From Streptomyces lavendofoliae (GTDB lineage Bacteria > Actinomycetota > Actinomycetes > Streptomycetales > Streptomycetaceae), in contig NZ_BMTP01000003.1 in NCBI RefSeq assembly GCF_014649735.1, positions 372,001 to 436,000 of the forward strand: a DNA stretch of 64,000 nt, read 5' to 3'. The position numbers and the translations under genes are program-made. The notes below the pieces were generated by a model. The model was not told the origin of the DNA and made no database searches. It saw only the letters and a program-made list of their open reading frames with translations. This document shows, piece by piece, positions 36,001 through 44,889 of this stretch (positions within the stretch are counted from its first letter, which is position 1; each line of letters starts with the position of its first letter).

Positions 36001-36828
36001 GTGGCTGCGTGGCCTGATTTCTATCCCTGCACCTGCATAGCCGTGGACGCGCAAGCCTACGGTCGCCACAACGACCGGAGGCAGTCCGGAATCCAGCACG
36101 ATCTGCCGCGGCTTCTCGACCGCGCCGCCACGGGAGCCGGTCTGGACCGCGAGCGGTGGCAGATCCAGCGCAAGGGCGACGAGCAGTTGGCGGTCCGGCC
36201 CGTCGACGGCCAGGAACCCCGGCTCGTCGACGACTACGTCCGCCACCTCGCCGCCGGGCTGCGCGAGTACAACGCCCAGCGCGTGCCGGAGGCCCGCATG
36301 CGGCTGCGGGCGGTCATCCACCAGGGACTGGTGGAACTGGCCGACAACGGCTTCGCGGGGACCGCCGTGGTGGCCACCGCGCGCATGCTGAGCGCACGGC
36401 CGCTCTACGACGCCCTGGCCGCGCACCCGGAGGCCGACCTGGTGCTGCTGCTGTCCGACGACGTCTTCCGGTCCACGGTGATGGGCGGCCATACGACGCT
36501 GGTCCCCGAGGACTTCACCCGCGTCACCGTCCGGGAGAAGCGGTACGAGGCCCCGGCCTGGCTGCTCGTCCCCACACTCGGCGCCCCGGTCACCGCCTCG
36601 CGCGGGCCAGGGTCAGCGGGGACCGGGAGGCCGGCGGGGGACACCGCGGCGGCCCGGCCGGGTCCGGCCTCCGCGGCCGGGGCCGATGACGCGGGTACGG
36701 GGGCGGGCGCGGGCACGGGAGCGGGCCCGAACCACGAGTACCGGGCGGACCGGATCGCCGTCACCAACATCACCGGGCCCGTGAACGCCCGGGGCGCCGT
36801 CTTCGGCTTCGGGAGCGCCGATGGCTGA
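36001..36828 (+). CDS. Class III nucleotidyl-cyclase-like protein with a C-terminal Gly/Phe motif
   Basis: 275 residues from GTG 36001, supported by GAGAGGA about 10 bases upstream. The N-terminus matches actinobacterial class III cyclase-like domains: CIAVDAQAYGRHNDRRQ (metal Asp16), IQRKGDEQLAVRP (metal Asp60), MRLRAVIHQGLVEL and GFAGTAVVATARML. Both metal-binding aspartates are kept, but the usual transition-state Asn is not obvious. After a Gly/Ala/Pro linker, the last 20 residues contain NITGPVNARGAVFGFG, shared with the next protein. It is the first gene of a five-gene coupled operon; its product would be a cyclic mononucleotide if active. Confidence 0.7.
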   Translation: MAAWPDFYPCTCIAVDAQAYGRHNDRRQSGIQHDLPRLLDRAATGAGLDRERWQIQRKGDEQLAVRPVDGQEPRLVDDYVRHLAAGLREYNAQRVPEARMRLRAVIHQGLVELADNGFAGTAVVATARMLSARPLYDALAAHPEADLVLLLSDDVFRSTVMGGHTTLVPEDFTRVTVREKRYEAPAWLLVPTLGAPVTASRGPGSAGTGRPAGDTAAARPGPASAAGADDAGTGAGAGTGAGPNHEYRADRIAVTNITGPVNARGAVFGFGSADG

Positions 36829-39154
36829 GGCACCCGGCCAGGCACCCGGCCCGGGCGACGCACCGGCCGTTCCGCCGGTGCCCCCGGAGCCGGAGATCGG
36901 GCCGCTCGGCCGGGACCGTGACCCGAACGGTGACCTGGACGGCGGCCATGACCGTGATCCGGACTGTGATCCGGAGCGTGATCCGGACCGTGATCCGGAT
37001 TCCGCCCGCGACTCCGGCTCGGACGCGGCCCCCGGACGGCTCCAGGAGCTGGACGAACGCGCGGAGGACGACCGGGGGTACGACGATCTGCGCAGAGTGC
37101 ACCAGCTCGTCCACAACAACTTCTACGGCGTGGTCGACGCGTCCGGAGCGGCGTTCGGGTTCGGCGCCGTCCCGTCCCCCGGCCTCGCCCCCGGCACCAT
37201 CGAGCCCGAGGAGGCGGGCCGCGCCCTGCGTTTCCACCTCCCGCCGCAGCCCTGCTTCGACGAGGCGCTGGCCCGCCTTCGGGAGAACGCCCTGGTCGTG
37301 CTGACCGGCCAGGACAACTGCGGCCGGAGGGCGGGCTCACTCGCACTGCTCCGGGAGATCCTGGGCGAGGACGCCGGGCTGCGCAGTTTGTCGCCCGCCA
37401 ACGCCCTGGCCGAACTCGCCCAGTCGAAGGACCTCAGGCCCGGCCAGGGATACGTCATCCTCGACTACGTCGGCGAGTTGAACGTCGAGGCGGTGCAGGC
37501 GTACGCGATCGGGCGGCTGAGCGAGGAACTGCGCCGCAAAGGGTCCTACCTGGTGATCACGGCGGGTGAGGCCACCCGTCGGCGGCTCGCGCTGCGGGAC
37601 CACTGCGTGACATGGCGGGCCCCCGATCCCCTGGAGCTGTTCGAGCACTGCCGGAACCTGCTGCCGCACGCGGACATCGCACCCGAGACGGAGCGGGAGC
37701 TGCGGGAGCGGGTCGGCGAGCGGCGGCGGCCGGCGGACATCGTCGCCGCAGCGGTGGCCCTGTCCCGGGAAGGTCCGGAGAAGGCCCTGGACACCCTGCG
37801 CGACCGCTGCCGGGAACTGGTCCGGGAACTGTTCCGCAAACAGCCGTCCGCGGACGACCTGATCCCGCTCGCCGCCCTGGCCTTCCTCGAAGGGCTCCCG
37901 GAACGGACCTTCGAGAAGGAGTGCGCCGCGCTCGTCGCCCACGTACGCGACTGGGAGCTGAGCCGGGACACACCGGCCGGGGAACCGGACGGCGCGGCGA
38001 GGGAGACCGCGCCCGGCGCGGTGGCCCAGCAGTCCCGGGCACGGTGGAAGGAACGGGCGGTGGGACTCGTGACGGTCGAGCGCCGGGCCGGGCCGGGCCG
38101 TGACGAAGGACGCAGCGAGCGGCGCCTGGTCTTCACCGACCCCCGGGTCCGAGAGTTCGTCATCGAGGAGCTGTACGACCTGTACGGCTACGAGCTCTGG
38201 TACCCCCTGCGACGGTGGCTGGGCGACCTGGCCCTGACGGGCGACCTGGAGACCCGTACGGAAGTGGCCCGCGGCGTCGCGCTGCTCGCCCGGCACGCGC
38301 TCGTCGAGGTCGACGAGAACATGCTGACGGCATGGTCCGAGGGGCTCACCAGCCAGCGGGTGACCGCCGCGCTGACGCTGCAGTTCATGTGCGACGTCGA
38401 GCACCTCGCCCCGCAGGCCCTGAACATCGCACTGGGCTGGACGCACAACAGCGGCCAGGGCCGCGCCGTGACGGCGGCCATGGCGCTGACGGGCCGCCTG
38501 GGCTCCCTCTACCGCCTTGACGCGCTCGGGATGCTGACGTTTCTCACCCTGCGCGGAGAGCGGATCGCGGTGGCGGCCCACCGCTCACTGGTCCTGCTGC
38601 TCCAGACCGCCGAGCAGGAGCCGGACCGTGCGGTGTTCATCCTCCGGTACGTGCGGACCGTGCTCGCGAGGACGGCGAAGGGGTCCCGGGAGCGGTCGAT
38701 CGCCCTGCGGACCGCCCTCCAGCTTGTGGAGGCCGCCGAGCTGAACTCGTCCGAACCCCTCACCGCCGCACTCCTGCGCACCGTCCCGGGCAGCGCCCGC
38801 CACCTCGGGTCGCTGTGGGCGGACGTCCTGCACAGCGGCAACAGGAGCCGGGCGGTCCGCGCGCTGTGCCGGACGCTGGTGCAGCTGCGCGACGACCCCT
38901 CCGTCACCGGCGCCGTGTACGAGCTCGGCGAGGCCATGCGCGCGGCCATGAGCGGGCGCCAGTGGTCCGCGCTGTGCCACCACCTGTCCATCGCCCTCAG
39001 GCACCCCGACTACGCCATCCCCGGCGCCCGCCGACTGGCGCAGGTGCTCATCGGCTCACTGCGCGGGCGAGCGCCGGTGGACTCCGGACGCCTCACCGCG
39101 TCCCTCATACCCTCCTCTCCCTTCCTCTCCGCCCAAGGAGGCCGAAGCAAGTGA
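36821..39154 (+). CDS. Degenerate P-loop NTPase-like protein with helical-repeat C-terminus
   Basis: 777 residues; ATG overlaps the cyclase stop by eight bases. Residues 1-90 are a Pro/Asp/Arg low-complexity region (repeated RDPDRDPD). Residues 100-115 (NFYGVVDASGAAFGFG) repeat the cyclase C-terminal motif. An NTPase-like domain follows: FDEALARLRENALVVLTG then a P-loop relic GQDNCGRRAGS (no Lys-Ser/Thr) and a Walker-B-like GYVILDYVG. The remainder is alpha-helical, HEAT-like. It resembles STAND/NLR-type signalling proteins with an inactive nucleotide site. No known family named with confidence. Confidence 0.65.
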   Translation: MAEAPGQAPGPGDAPAVPPVPPEPEIGPLGRDRDPNGDLDGGHDRDPDCDPERDPDRDPDSARDSGSDAAPGRLQELDERAEDDRGYDDLRRVHQLVHNNFYGVVDASGAAFGFGAVPSPGLAPGTIEPEEAGRALRFHLPPQPCFDEALARLRENALVVLTGQDNCGRRAGSLALLREILGEDAGLRSLSPANALAELAQSKDLRPGQGYVILDYVGELNVEAVQAYAIGRLSEELRRKGSYLVITAGEATRRRLALRDHCVTWRAPDPLELFEHCRNLLPHADIAPETERELRERVGERRRPADIVAAAVALSREGPEKALDTLRDRCRELVRELFRKQPSADDLIPLAALAFLEGLPERTFEKECAALVAHVRDWELSRDTPAGEPDGAARETAPGAVAQQSRARWKERAVGLVTVERRAGPGRDEGRSERRLVFTDPRVREFVIEELYDLYGYELWYPLRRWLGDLALTGDLETRTEVARGVALLARHALVEVDENMLTAWSEGLTSQRVTAALTLQFMCDVEHLAPQALNIALGWTHNSGQGRAVTAAMALTGRLGSLYRLDALGMLTFLTLRGERIAVAAHRSLVLLLQTAEQEPDRAVFILRYVRTVLARTAKGSRERSIALRTALQLVEAAELNSSEPLTAALLRTVPGSARHLGSLWADVLHSGNRSRAVRALCRTLVQLRDDPSVTGAVYELGEAMRAAMSGRQWSALCHHLSIALRHPDYAIPGARRLAQVLIGSLRGRAPVDSGRLTASLIPSSPFLSAQGGRSK
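36950..37005 (+). repeat. 12-bp repeat (CGTGATCCGGAC) in the P-loop protein gene
   Basis: Four to five imperfect copies of CGTGATCCGGAC encode an Arg-Asp-Pro-Asp repeat in the low-complexity N-terminus. In-frame unit, so length variation would be tolerated. Confidence 0.75.
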
Positions 39155-40224
39155 ACTACCCGGTCATCGCCGAGCACATCCTGGCCGCGGTCCAGGGCAC
39201 CTGGTGGTCCCGGCGCCGGCGCCGCGACGACGTGCCGCAGCTGCCGCCCGGCGCGGTCCACGTCTTCAGGGTCGGCGGCAACTACCGCACGTTCCCCGAG
39301 GGCATGGTCTTCGACCCCGCCCATCCCGACGTACTCGACGCCTCCTCGGTGAGCCTGGTCGACACCCGGGCCCGTTTGGTGGAGGTCGAGCGCACGCTCC
39401 CGTCGGTCAGCGAGGCGGACAACTTCACGGTCCGGGCGGCGTTCACGTGCCAGGTGACCGACCCGACCGTCATCGCCCGGCAGGGCGTCATCGACGTCAC
39501 CGTCCCGCTGCGGGCCTACCTGATGGGGGACGGGGACCTGCCGAGGGTGAGCGCCGGACACCGCGTGGAGGAGGTCAACGCGGTGCGGACCCAGGTCGGC
39601 CACCGCCTGACCGCGTACAGCGCGATCGTGCCGCCGCGGGTCGCGGGCATGAGCGTCGAGTTCGTCAGCGCGGAGGTGCACGCGTCGGACGACCTGCGCG
39701 ACTGGGAGCAGAAGCTGCGTGACGAGCGGCGCTCCTGGGAACTCCAGCGCGGACAGCGCGACTTCGAGACCCAGGACGCGCTGCGGATCGCGGAACTGCT
39801 CTCCCAGGGGTCGGACCACGTGGACGCCTTCGGCATCGCCCGGAACGAGATCGACGTCACCGAGGCGGCGGCCCGCATCCACCGGGCCACCGTGGAGGAG
39901 TCGGGCCGCCGTCACGAGGAGAGGACGTCGGACCGGGCCCACGCACAGGCACGGGAGACGGCGGAGGCGCAGATGCGCCGGGACACCGTACTGACGCTGC
40001 TGCGGCAGATGGGCGGCAGCGAGTACGTGGACTACCACCAGGTCCTGGAACAGGTCCTGCGGGAGACGGGCGGCCGGGCCGCGCCCGGCGTCGCCCCCGC
40101 CGCCGGCGCTCCCCGCATGGTCGGTGCCGGACCGGAACGCCCCGGGCACGGGACGACGGGCCGGGACGGTACGCGGGACCCGCGGGCGGGCTTCGTCAAG
40201 GACGAGGACGATCTCGTTGACTGA
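39151..40224 (+). CDS. SPFH/band-7-like domain protein
   Basis: 357 residues from GTG 39151, which overlaps the previous stop and has AAGGAGG upstream. The SPFH-like beta domain (GAVHVFRVGGNYRTFPEGMVFD, DNFTVRAAFTCQVTDPTVIARQ, YSAIVPPRVAGMSVEFVSAEV) is followed by a long charged coiled coil (WEQKLRDERRSWELQRGQRD... to residue ~300). There is no membrane helix. Such proteins scaffold membrane microdomains as oligomers. The disordered tail is Gly/Arg/Asp-rich. Being within a cyclase-effector operon is unusual for this family. Confidence 0.75.
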   Translation: MNYPVIAEHILAAVQGTWWSRRRRRDDVPQLPPGAVHVFRVGGNYRTFPEGMVFDPAHPDVLDASSVSLVDTRARLVEVERTLPSVSEADNFTVRAAFTCQVTDPTVIARQGVIDVTVPLRAYLMGDGDLPRVSAGHRVEEVNAVRTQVGHRLTAYSAIVPPRVAGMSVEFVSAEVHASDDLRDWEQKLRDERRSWELQRGQRDFETQDALRIAELLSQGSDHVDAFGIARNEIDVTEAAARIHRATVEESGRRHEERTSDRAHAQARETAEAQMRRDTVLTLLRQMGGSEYVDYHQVLEQVLRETGGRAAPGVAPAAGAPRMVGAGPERPGHGTTGRDGTRDPRAGFVKDEDDLVD

Positions 40225-41680
40225 GCTGCTGACGAACCACGCGACGATCCCCGGCCCGGTCCATGGACCGGCACCTGGCCAGGGCCCTGACGCCGCTCCC
40301 GGCGCCCCTGCTCCGTACGACCGCGTCACCGGCCGCACGACGGGCACCGGCCCCGCCGTCCGCGGCGCCGGCGACGGGTCCCGCGCCGCCCGTGCCGTCC
40401 GCCGCCCCGCCGGCTTCGACACCGCACGACGGCTCCGCGTCCTGACCGGCGTGGACGAGGAACTGCTGGCCAGGGTCGGGTACGAGCGGAGCAAGTACAC
40501 GGCCCTCGGAGGGGTGGTGCTCGGCACGTCCGTCATCGCGGCGTTCTCCATGTGGAACTTCGCGACCGAGGCACTCGGCCGGGTCTCGCTCGTGGCCCTC
40601 GTCCCGACGGTCATCTGGATGCTGTTCGTGCTCAACCTGGACCGCTGGCTGGTCACTCCCCAGCCGAACGCGCGGCGACGGGTCGGGCCCCTCCTGATGC
40701 GCCTGCTGATCGCCCTGATGCTCGGCGCGGTGATCGCGGAGCCCTTGGTGCTCCGCATCTTCCAGACGGCCATCGAGCAACACGTCGCCGATGAACGCAC
40801 CGACGCGGTCGACCGGTTGCGGACGAACCTGGTCCGCTGCAACCCCGTACCGTCCACGACGCGGGCCCTCGCCCCGGCGGGGTGCGGTGAGACGTACGTC
40901 CTCGTCTTCGGCGCCACGCCCGGTGAGGCGGCCGAGGAACTGGCCGCCCTGCGCTCGGACGCCGCCGTCCTGCAGAAGCGGGTGGACCAGGACACCGCCA
41001 GGCTGGAGGCCCTCGACTCCGAGGTGCGGGACGAGTGCCGGCGGCTGATCCGCATGGCCGGGACGAACCTGTATCAGCGGACGTCGGAGTGCCTGCGCCT
41101 GCGGGCCAAGGCCCAGGACTACCGCACGACCCACCGCACCGATCAGAACGAGAAGCGGTTGGCCGGCATGAACAGCCGCGTCTCGGAGATCGAGGCCGAG
41201 CAGACCGTGTCACGCGGCGCCTTCCTCAAGGCACGGGCCGAGGGCATCGAGCGGAGGCTGGACCAGGAGCGCGCCAAGCAGAAGGAGATCGGGGTCCTGG
41301 AGCGCATGCGGGCGCTCGATCAGCTCGCGGTCGGGAACCCGGTGCTCTTCGTGGGCATCTGGCTGGTCCGCCTGCTGTTCGTCCTTCTCGACATGCTTCC
41401 CGTGCTGGTGAAGTACCTGAGCGGCGAGTCGGCCTACGACCGGATGCTCACCGGCGCGAGCAACAGCGCGGTCAAGATCCACGAGGAGGAGGTCCGGCTC
41501 GCCGAACGCCGGGCCGTGGCGAACCTGGAGATCGCCCGGGACTCCATCGAACAGGAGGTCCGGCGTCACCGCGCCGAGTCCGAGGCGGCGTTCCGGGAGC
41601 ACACGGCCGAGATGAACATCCGGGTCCGGCAGGCGGTGAACGCCCTGGAGGACGAGATCCGCCGCTCGTCGGCGCTCTGA
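40217..41680 (+). CDS. DUF4407-family membrane protein
   Basis: 487 residues from TTG 40217, which lies inside the end of the SPFH gene (8-base overlap, GAGGACG upstream). After a disordered ~80-residue N-terminus come LLARVGYERSKYTALGGVVL with TM1, TM2 (LVALVPTVIWMLFVLNLDRWLV, the DUF4407 hallmark), TM3 (LLIALMLGAVIAEPLVLRI), a ~180-residue extracytoplasmic or coiled segment with four Cys, and TM4 (LFVGIWLVRLLFVLLDMLPVLVKY). A C-terminal coiled coil follows. The family's function is unknown; the domain order is well kept. Confidence 0.8.
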   Translation: MTELLTNHATIPGPVHGPAPGQGPDAAPGAPAPYDRVTGRTTGTGPAVRGAGDGSRAARAVRRPAGFDTARRLRVLTGVDEELLARVGYERSKYTALGGVVLGTSVIAAFSMWNFATEALGRVSLVALVPTVIWMLFVLNLDRWLVTPQPNARRRVGPLLMRLLIALMLGAVIAEPLVLRIFQTAIEQHVADERTDAVDRLRTNLVRCNPVPSTTRALAPAGCGETYVLVFGATPGEAAEELAALRSDAAVLQKRVDQDTARLEALDSEVRDECRRLIRMAGTNLYQRTSECLRLRAKAQDYRTTHRTDQNEKRLAGMNSRVSEIEAEQTVSRGAFLKARAEGIERRLDQERAKQKEIGVLERMRALDQLAVGNPVLFVGIWLVRLLFVLLDMLPVLVKYLSGESAYDRMLTGASNSAVKIHEEEVRLAERRAVANLEIARDSIEQEVRRHRAESEAAFREHTAEMNIRVRQAVNALEDEIRRSSAL

Positions 41681-41752
41681 CACATCGACACCGCGGCCGC
41701 CCCGCACCCACCGGGGCGGCTGCGTCACACCCACGGAACACGGAGGGGGAGC

Positions 41753-42469
41753 ATGTCCACACCCCGGCCCGGGACCGGCACGGACCCGGACACCGGCCCC
41801 GACACCTCGACGGGCACCGACATCCCGACGGGCTCGGGCACGGTGACCGGTTCGGGCACCTCGACCGGCTCGGGCACGGTGACCGGCTCGGGCACCTCGA
41901 CGGGCTCGGGCACGGTGACCGGTTCGGGCACCCACACCCACACCGGCACCGGCGTCGGGACCGGCACCGGCACCGGAACCGACCGAGCGGCGGAACTCGC
42001 CAGGGTCCTCCTCACCGAGGCCCGCGAGGAACTCGTGAGGGCCGACAACAAGGCCGGCCTCATGCTGGCCTCCCTGGGCGCGGCCCTCACCGCCCTGCTG
42101 GGCGCGGTCGGCAGCGGCGTCATCGCCCCGCGCCAGTACGCCGTCGTCCCGCAGCTCCTCCTCTGGGCGGGCTGCGCGGCCTGTGTCCCCACGTTCGTCC
42201 TGCTGGGCATGGCCGTCACCCCGCGGCTCGGAAGCCCCCGCCGCTCCCGTACCCACTATTTCGGCGACGCGCGGCTGGCCACGTCGATCGCCCAACTGGA
42301 ACGGGCGGTCCGCCACACGGACCCCATGGCGCGCGACCTCGCCCAACTGGCGATCCTGTCCCGGATCGCCTGGACCAAGTACCGCTGCTGCATACGCCAC
42401 GCGCTGGCATGGGGCACGGTCTTCTGCCTGCTCACAGTCCTGGGCGTGGTCATGGGAACGTGCACCTAG
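41753..42469 (+). CDS. DUF5706 / PycTM-like membrane effector
   Basis: 238 residues; ATG preceded by GGAGGGGGAG, 72 bp after the DUF4407 gene. Residues 27-75 are a Gly/Ser/Thr repeat. Residues 85-125 ([20 protein letters not shown] and TM1) carry the R-A-D-x-K-A-x motif typical of the Pycsar effector family. TM2 ([21 protein letters not shown]) and a C-terminal TM3 ([19 protein letters not shown]) complete the fold. In Pycsar, cyclic UMP or CMP activates PycTM proteins to disrupt the membrane. The cyclase-like gene at the head of this operon supports that role. Confidence 0.75.
   Translation: MSTPRPGTGTDPDTGPDTSTGTDIPTGSGTVTGSGTSTGSGTVTGSGTSTGSGTVTGSGTHTHTGTGVGTGTGTGTDRAAELARVLLTEAREELVRADNKAGLMLASLGAALTALLGAVGSGVIAPRQYAVVPQLLLWAGCAACVPTFVLLGMAVTPRLGSPRRSRTHYFGDARLATSIAQLERAVRHTDPMARDLAQLAILSRIAWTKYRCCIRHALAWGTVFCLLTVLGVVMGTCT
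41831..41934 (+). repeat. 36-bp tandem repeat in the PycTM-like gene
   Basis: Nearly three copies of a 36-bp unit starting GGCTCGGGCACGGTGACC (41831, 41867, 41903) encode a 12-residue Gly-Ser-Gly-Thr repeat. Copies differ only at synonymous positions, pointing to recent expansion. Confidence 0.85.
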
Positions 42470-43064
42470 CGACACGTCCCGCGAGCCCGCCGGCACACGC
42501 GACGCCGACCGGGGAGAAACCCATCGGGCACACTGGGCTGTGTCCGACATCCAGAAGCAGGGTCTTCCGCGTAGCCCCGCCGATGAGGGAGTGCCGGGTC
42601 TGACGCGTGTGGTCAGTGATTCGGTGTACGCGGAAGGGGATGTCTTCGGCGGCTCACACCGCGAGCGCAGCCCGACATAGCCTTGTCCCACGACGACGGC
42701 CAATTCGCTGGACCTGGCGCTTTTCGATCATGCGGTCCATCCGTTGTGTGAGCGTGCGGATGGGTGGCGCGCGCCGATCTGCGGCGTGGCGGTGGTCCTA
42801 AGATGGGGAGCGCCTCGGCCGTACGGGACTCGCTTGGCCGCCTGTCTTGGACGGCCGAGTGCCTTCGCGCTCCGCCGGGGGTCGGCCGAAAATCTTTGGA
42901 ATGGGGAAACCCCCGTTTCGATACGATGGCGGTGGCCCGCAGACCCGTTCCGTCACGATGTGTGACGTCGCCGATGCCTGTGATCGCATCGTCTGCAGCT
43001 TGCCGACTTGGGCTCGCCGTGGCACTGTCACCGGCGCCGTACGTACGAAATGGAGCATCCGAGG
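42470..43064. other. 595-bp intergenic region with no convincing gene
   Basis: No open frame here has Streptomyces-like coding bias throughout. A short frame on the + strand ending at TAG 42680 (DIQKQGLPRSPADEGVPGL...) may be a relic. 42487-42532 is a copy of a sequence found again at 46873-46920. The last ~150 bp probably hold the metG promoter (more A/T-rich, around 42885-43060). Confidence 0.5.
42487..42532. repeat. Direct repeat, copy 1 (of 2; other at 46873-46920)
   Basis: 46 bp, containing GACGCCGACCGGGGAGAAAC, matches 46873-46920 except for one substitution and two single-base differences in length. The two copies are in the same orientation and flank the metG-DUF6177 segment. Confidence 0.8.
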
Positions 43065-44786
43065 ATGGCTCGACACCTGATTACCAGCGCGCTTCCCTAC
43101 ATCAACGGGATCAAGCACCTGGGCAACATGGTCGGGTCGATGCTTCCGGCGGATGTGTACTCCCGGTACCTCCGCCAGCGCGGTCACGACGTCCTCTACA
43201 TCTGCGCCACCGATGAGCACGGCACGCCGGCCGAGCTGGCCGCCAAGGAGGCCGGACTCTCCGTCGCCGAGTTCTGTGCGCAGGCCCACGACGCGCAGAA
43301 GGCCGTGTACGACGGGTTCGAGCTGGCCTTCGACTACTTCGGCCGCAGTTCCTCGCAGCAGAACGTCGAGATCACCCAGCACTTCGCGCGCAAGCTGCAC
43401 GAGAACGGCTTCATCGAGGAGCGCGCGATCCGGCAGGTGTACTCGCCGGTCGACGGCCGCTTCCTGCCGGACCGGTACGTGGAGGGCACCTGCCCGCACT
43501 GCGATTACGACAAGGCCCGCGGCGACCAGTGCGAGAACTGCACGCGTGTCCTGGACCCGACCGACCTGATCGACCCGCGTTCGGCGATCAGCGGTTCCAC
43601 GGACCTGGAGGTCCGCGAGACCAAGCACCTCTTCCTGCTGCAGTCCAAGCTCCAGCACGAGGTCGAGGCATGGATCGACTCGGTGAGCGAGAGTTGGCCG
43701 CACCTGTCCTCGTCGATCGCCCGGAAGTGGCTGACCGAGGGCCTGCACGACCGCGCGATCACCCGTGACCTGGATTGGGGTGTGCCCGTCCCCGCCGACA
43801 CCTGGCCGGAGCTGGCCGCCGAGGGCAAGGTCTTCTACGTCTGGTTCGACGCGCCGATCGCGTACATCGGCACGACGAAGGAGTGGTCGGACGCCGCCCC
43901 GGAAGGCGAGAGGCGCGACTGGAAGTCGTGGTGGTACGAGGCGGACGACGTCACCTACACCGAGTTCATGGCCAAGGACAACGTCCCCTTCCACACGGTG
44001 ATGTTCCCGGCCACCGAGCTGGGTGTTCGCGAACCGTGGAAGAAGGTCGACTTCGTCAAGGGCTTCAACTGGCTGACGTACTACGGCGGCAAGTTCTCCA
44101 CCTCCCAGAAGCGCGGCGTCTTCACCGACGCGGCCCTGGAGACCCTCCCCGCCGACTACTGGCGCTACTTCCTGATCGCCAACGCCCCCGAGTCGGACGA
44201 CTCGTCGTTCACCTGGGAGCACTTCACCACCACGGTCAACAAGGACCTCGCCGACACCCTCGGCAACTTCGTCAACCGCGTCCTGTCCTTCTCCCGAAAG
44301 CGGTTCGGCGACGAGGTCCCGGACGGCCGCGCCGCCGGCGAGGCGGAGGCGAAGCTCGGCGAGGAGATCGCGCGTCTGCTGGCCGAGTACGAGGAGCACA
44401 TGGAGGCGCTCCAGTTCCGCAAGGCCGCCGCGGCTTTGCGCGCCCTGTGGTCCGCCGGAAACTCCTACTTGGAGGAGAAGGCTCCCTGGCTGGAGATCAA
44501 GACCGATGCCGACGGTGCCGCGCTGACCCTGCGTACCGCGATGAACCTGATCCACCTGTACGCGGTCGTCTCGGAGCCGTTCATCCCGGCCACGGCCGCC
44601 GCCATGCGCGGGGCCTTCGCCCTGGAGAACGACACCGCGACCTGGGTGACCGCCGAGCAGGCCAAGTCCCAGGACGCCGTCCCGGCCGGCACCGCGTTCA
44701 CCGTGCCGCCGGTGCTCTTCGCGAAGATCACGGAAGAGGACCTGGAGTCCTACCGTGAGCGCTTCGGCGGTGCCCCGGACGCCTGA
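43065..44786 (+). CDS. metG: Methionyl-tRNA synthetase
   Basis: 573 residues from ATG 43065. It charges tRNA-Met in the cytosol. The HIGH-equivalent is in [16 protein letters not shown], the zinc-knuckle region is [29 protein letters not shown] is the methionine pocket strand, and [10 protein letters not shown] is the KMSKS-equivalent. No C-terminal tRNA-binding (EMAP) domain. The start follows the conserved N-terminus [11 protein letters not shown], although the nearest GAGG directly abuts the ATG, so the leader is unusual; ATG 43050 in the same frame is an alternative. Confidence 0.96.
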   Translation: MARHLITSALPYINGIKHLGNMVGSMLPADVYSRYLRQRGHDVLYICATDEHGTPAELAAKEAGLSVAEFCAQAHDAQKAVYDGFELAFDYFGRSSSQQNVEITQHFARKLHENGFIEERAIRQVYSPVDGRFLPDRYVEGTCPHCDYDKARGDQCENCTRVLDPTDLIDPRSAISGSTDLEVRETKHLFLLQSKLQHEVEAWIDSVSESWPHLSSSIARKWLTEGLHDRAITRDLDWGVPVPADTWPELAAEGKVFYVWFDAPIAYIGTTKEWSDAAPEGERRDWKSWWYEADDVTYTEFMAKDNVPFHTVMFPATELGVREPWKKVDFVKGFNWLTYYGGKFSTSQKRGVFTDAALETLPADYWRYFLIANAPESDDSSFTWEHFTTTVNKDLADTLGNFVNRVLSFSRKRFGDEVPDGRAAGEAEAKLGEEIARLLAEYEEHMEALQFRKAAAALRALWSAGNSYLEEKAPWLEIKTDADGAALTLRTAMNLIHLYAVVSEPFIPATAAAMRGAFALENDTATWVTAEQAKSQDAVPAGTAFTVPPVLFAKITEEDLESYRERFGGAPDA

Positions 44787-44889
44787 CCGTGCTGAGGCGC
44801 TCCGCCGCCTTTGTGCCTGACGCGCCGGGCCCCAGTGGTGCTGCCGGTCGCGCAATGCCCACCCGTGTCGGCAAACCTCGGCTGGAAGT

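Noticed and set aside
42764..43216. Short gene overlapping the metG start
   Set aside because: No coding bias before metG, and it overlaps the conserved MetRS N-terminus in another frame.
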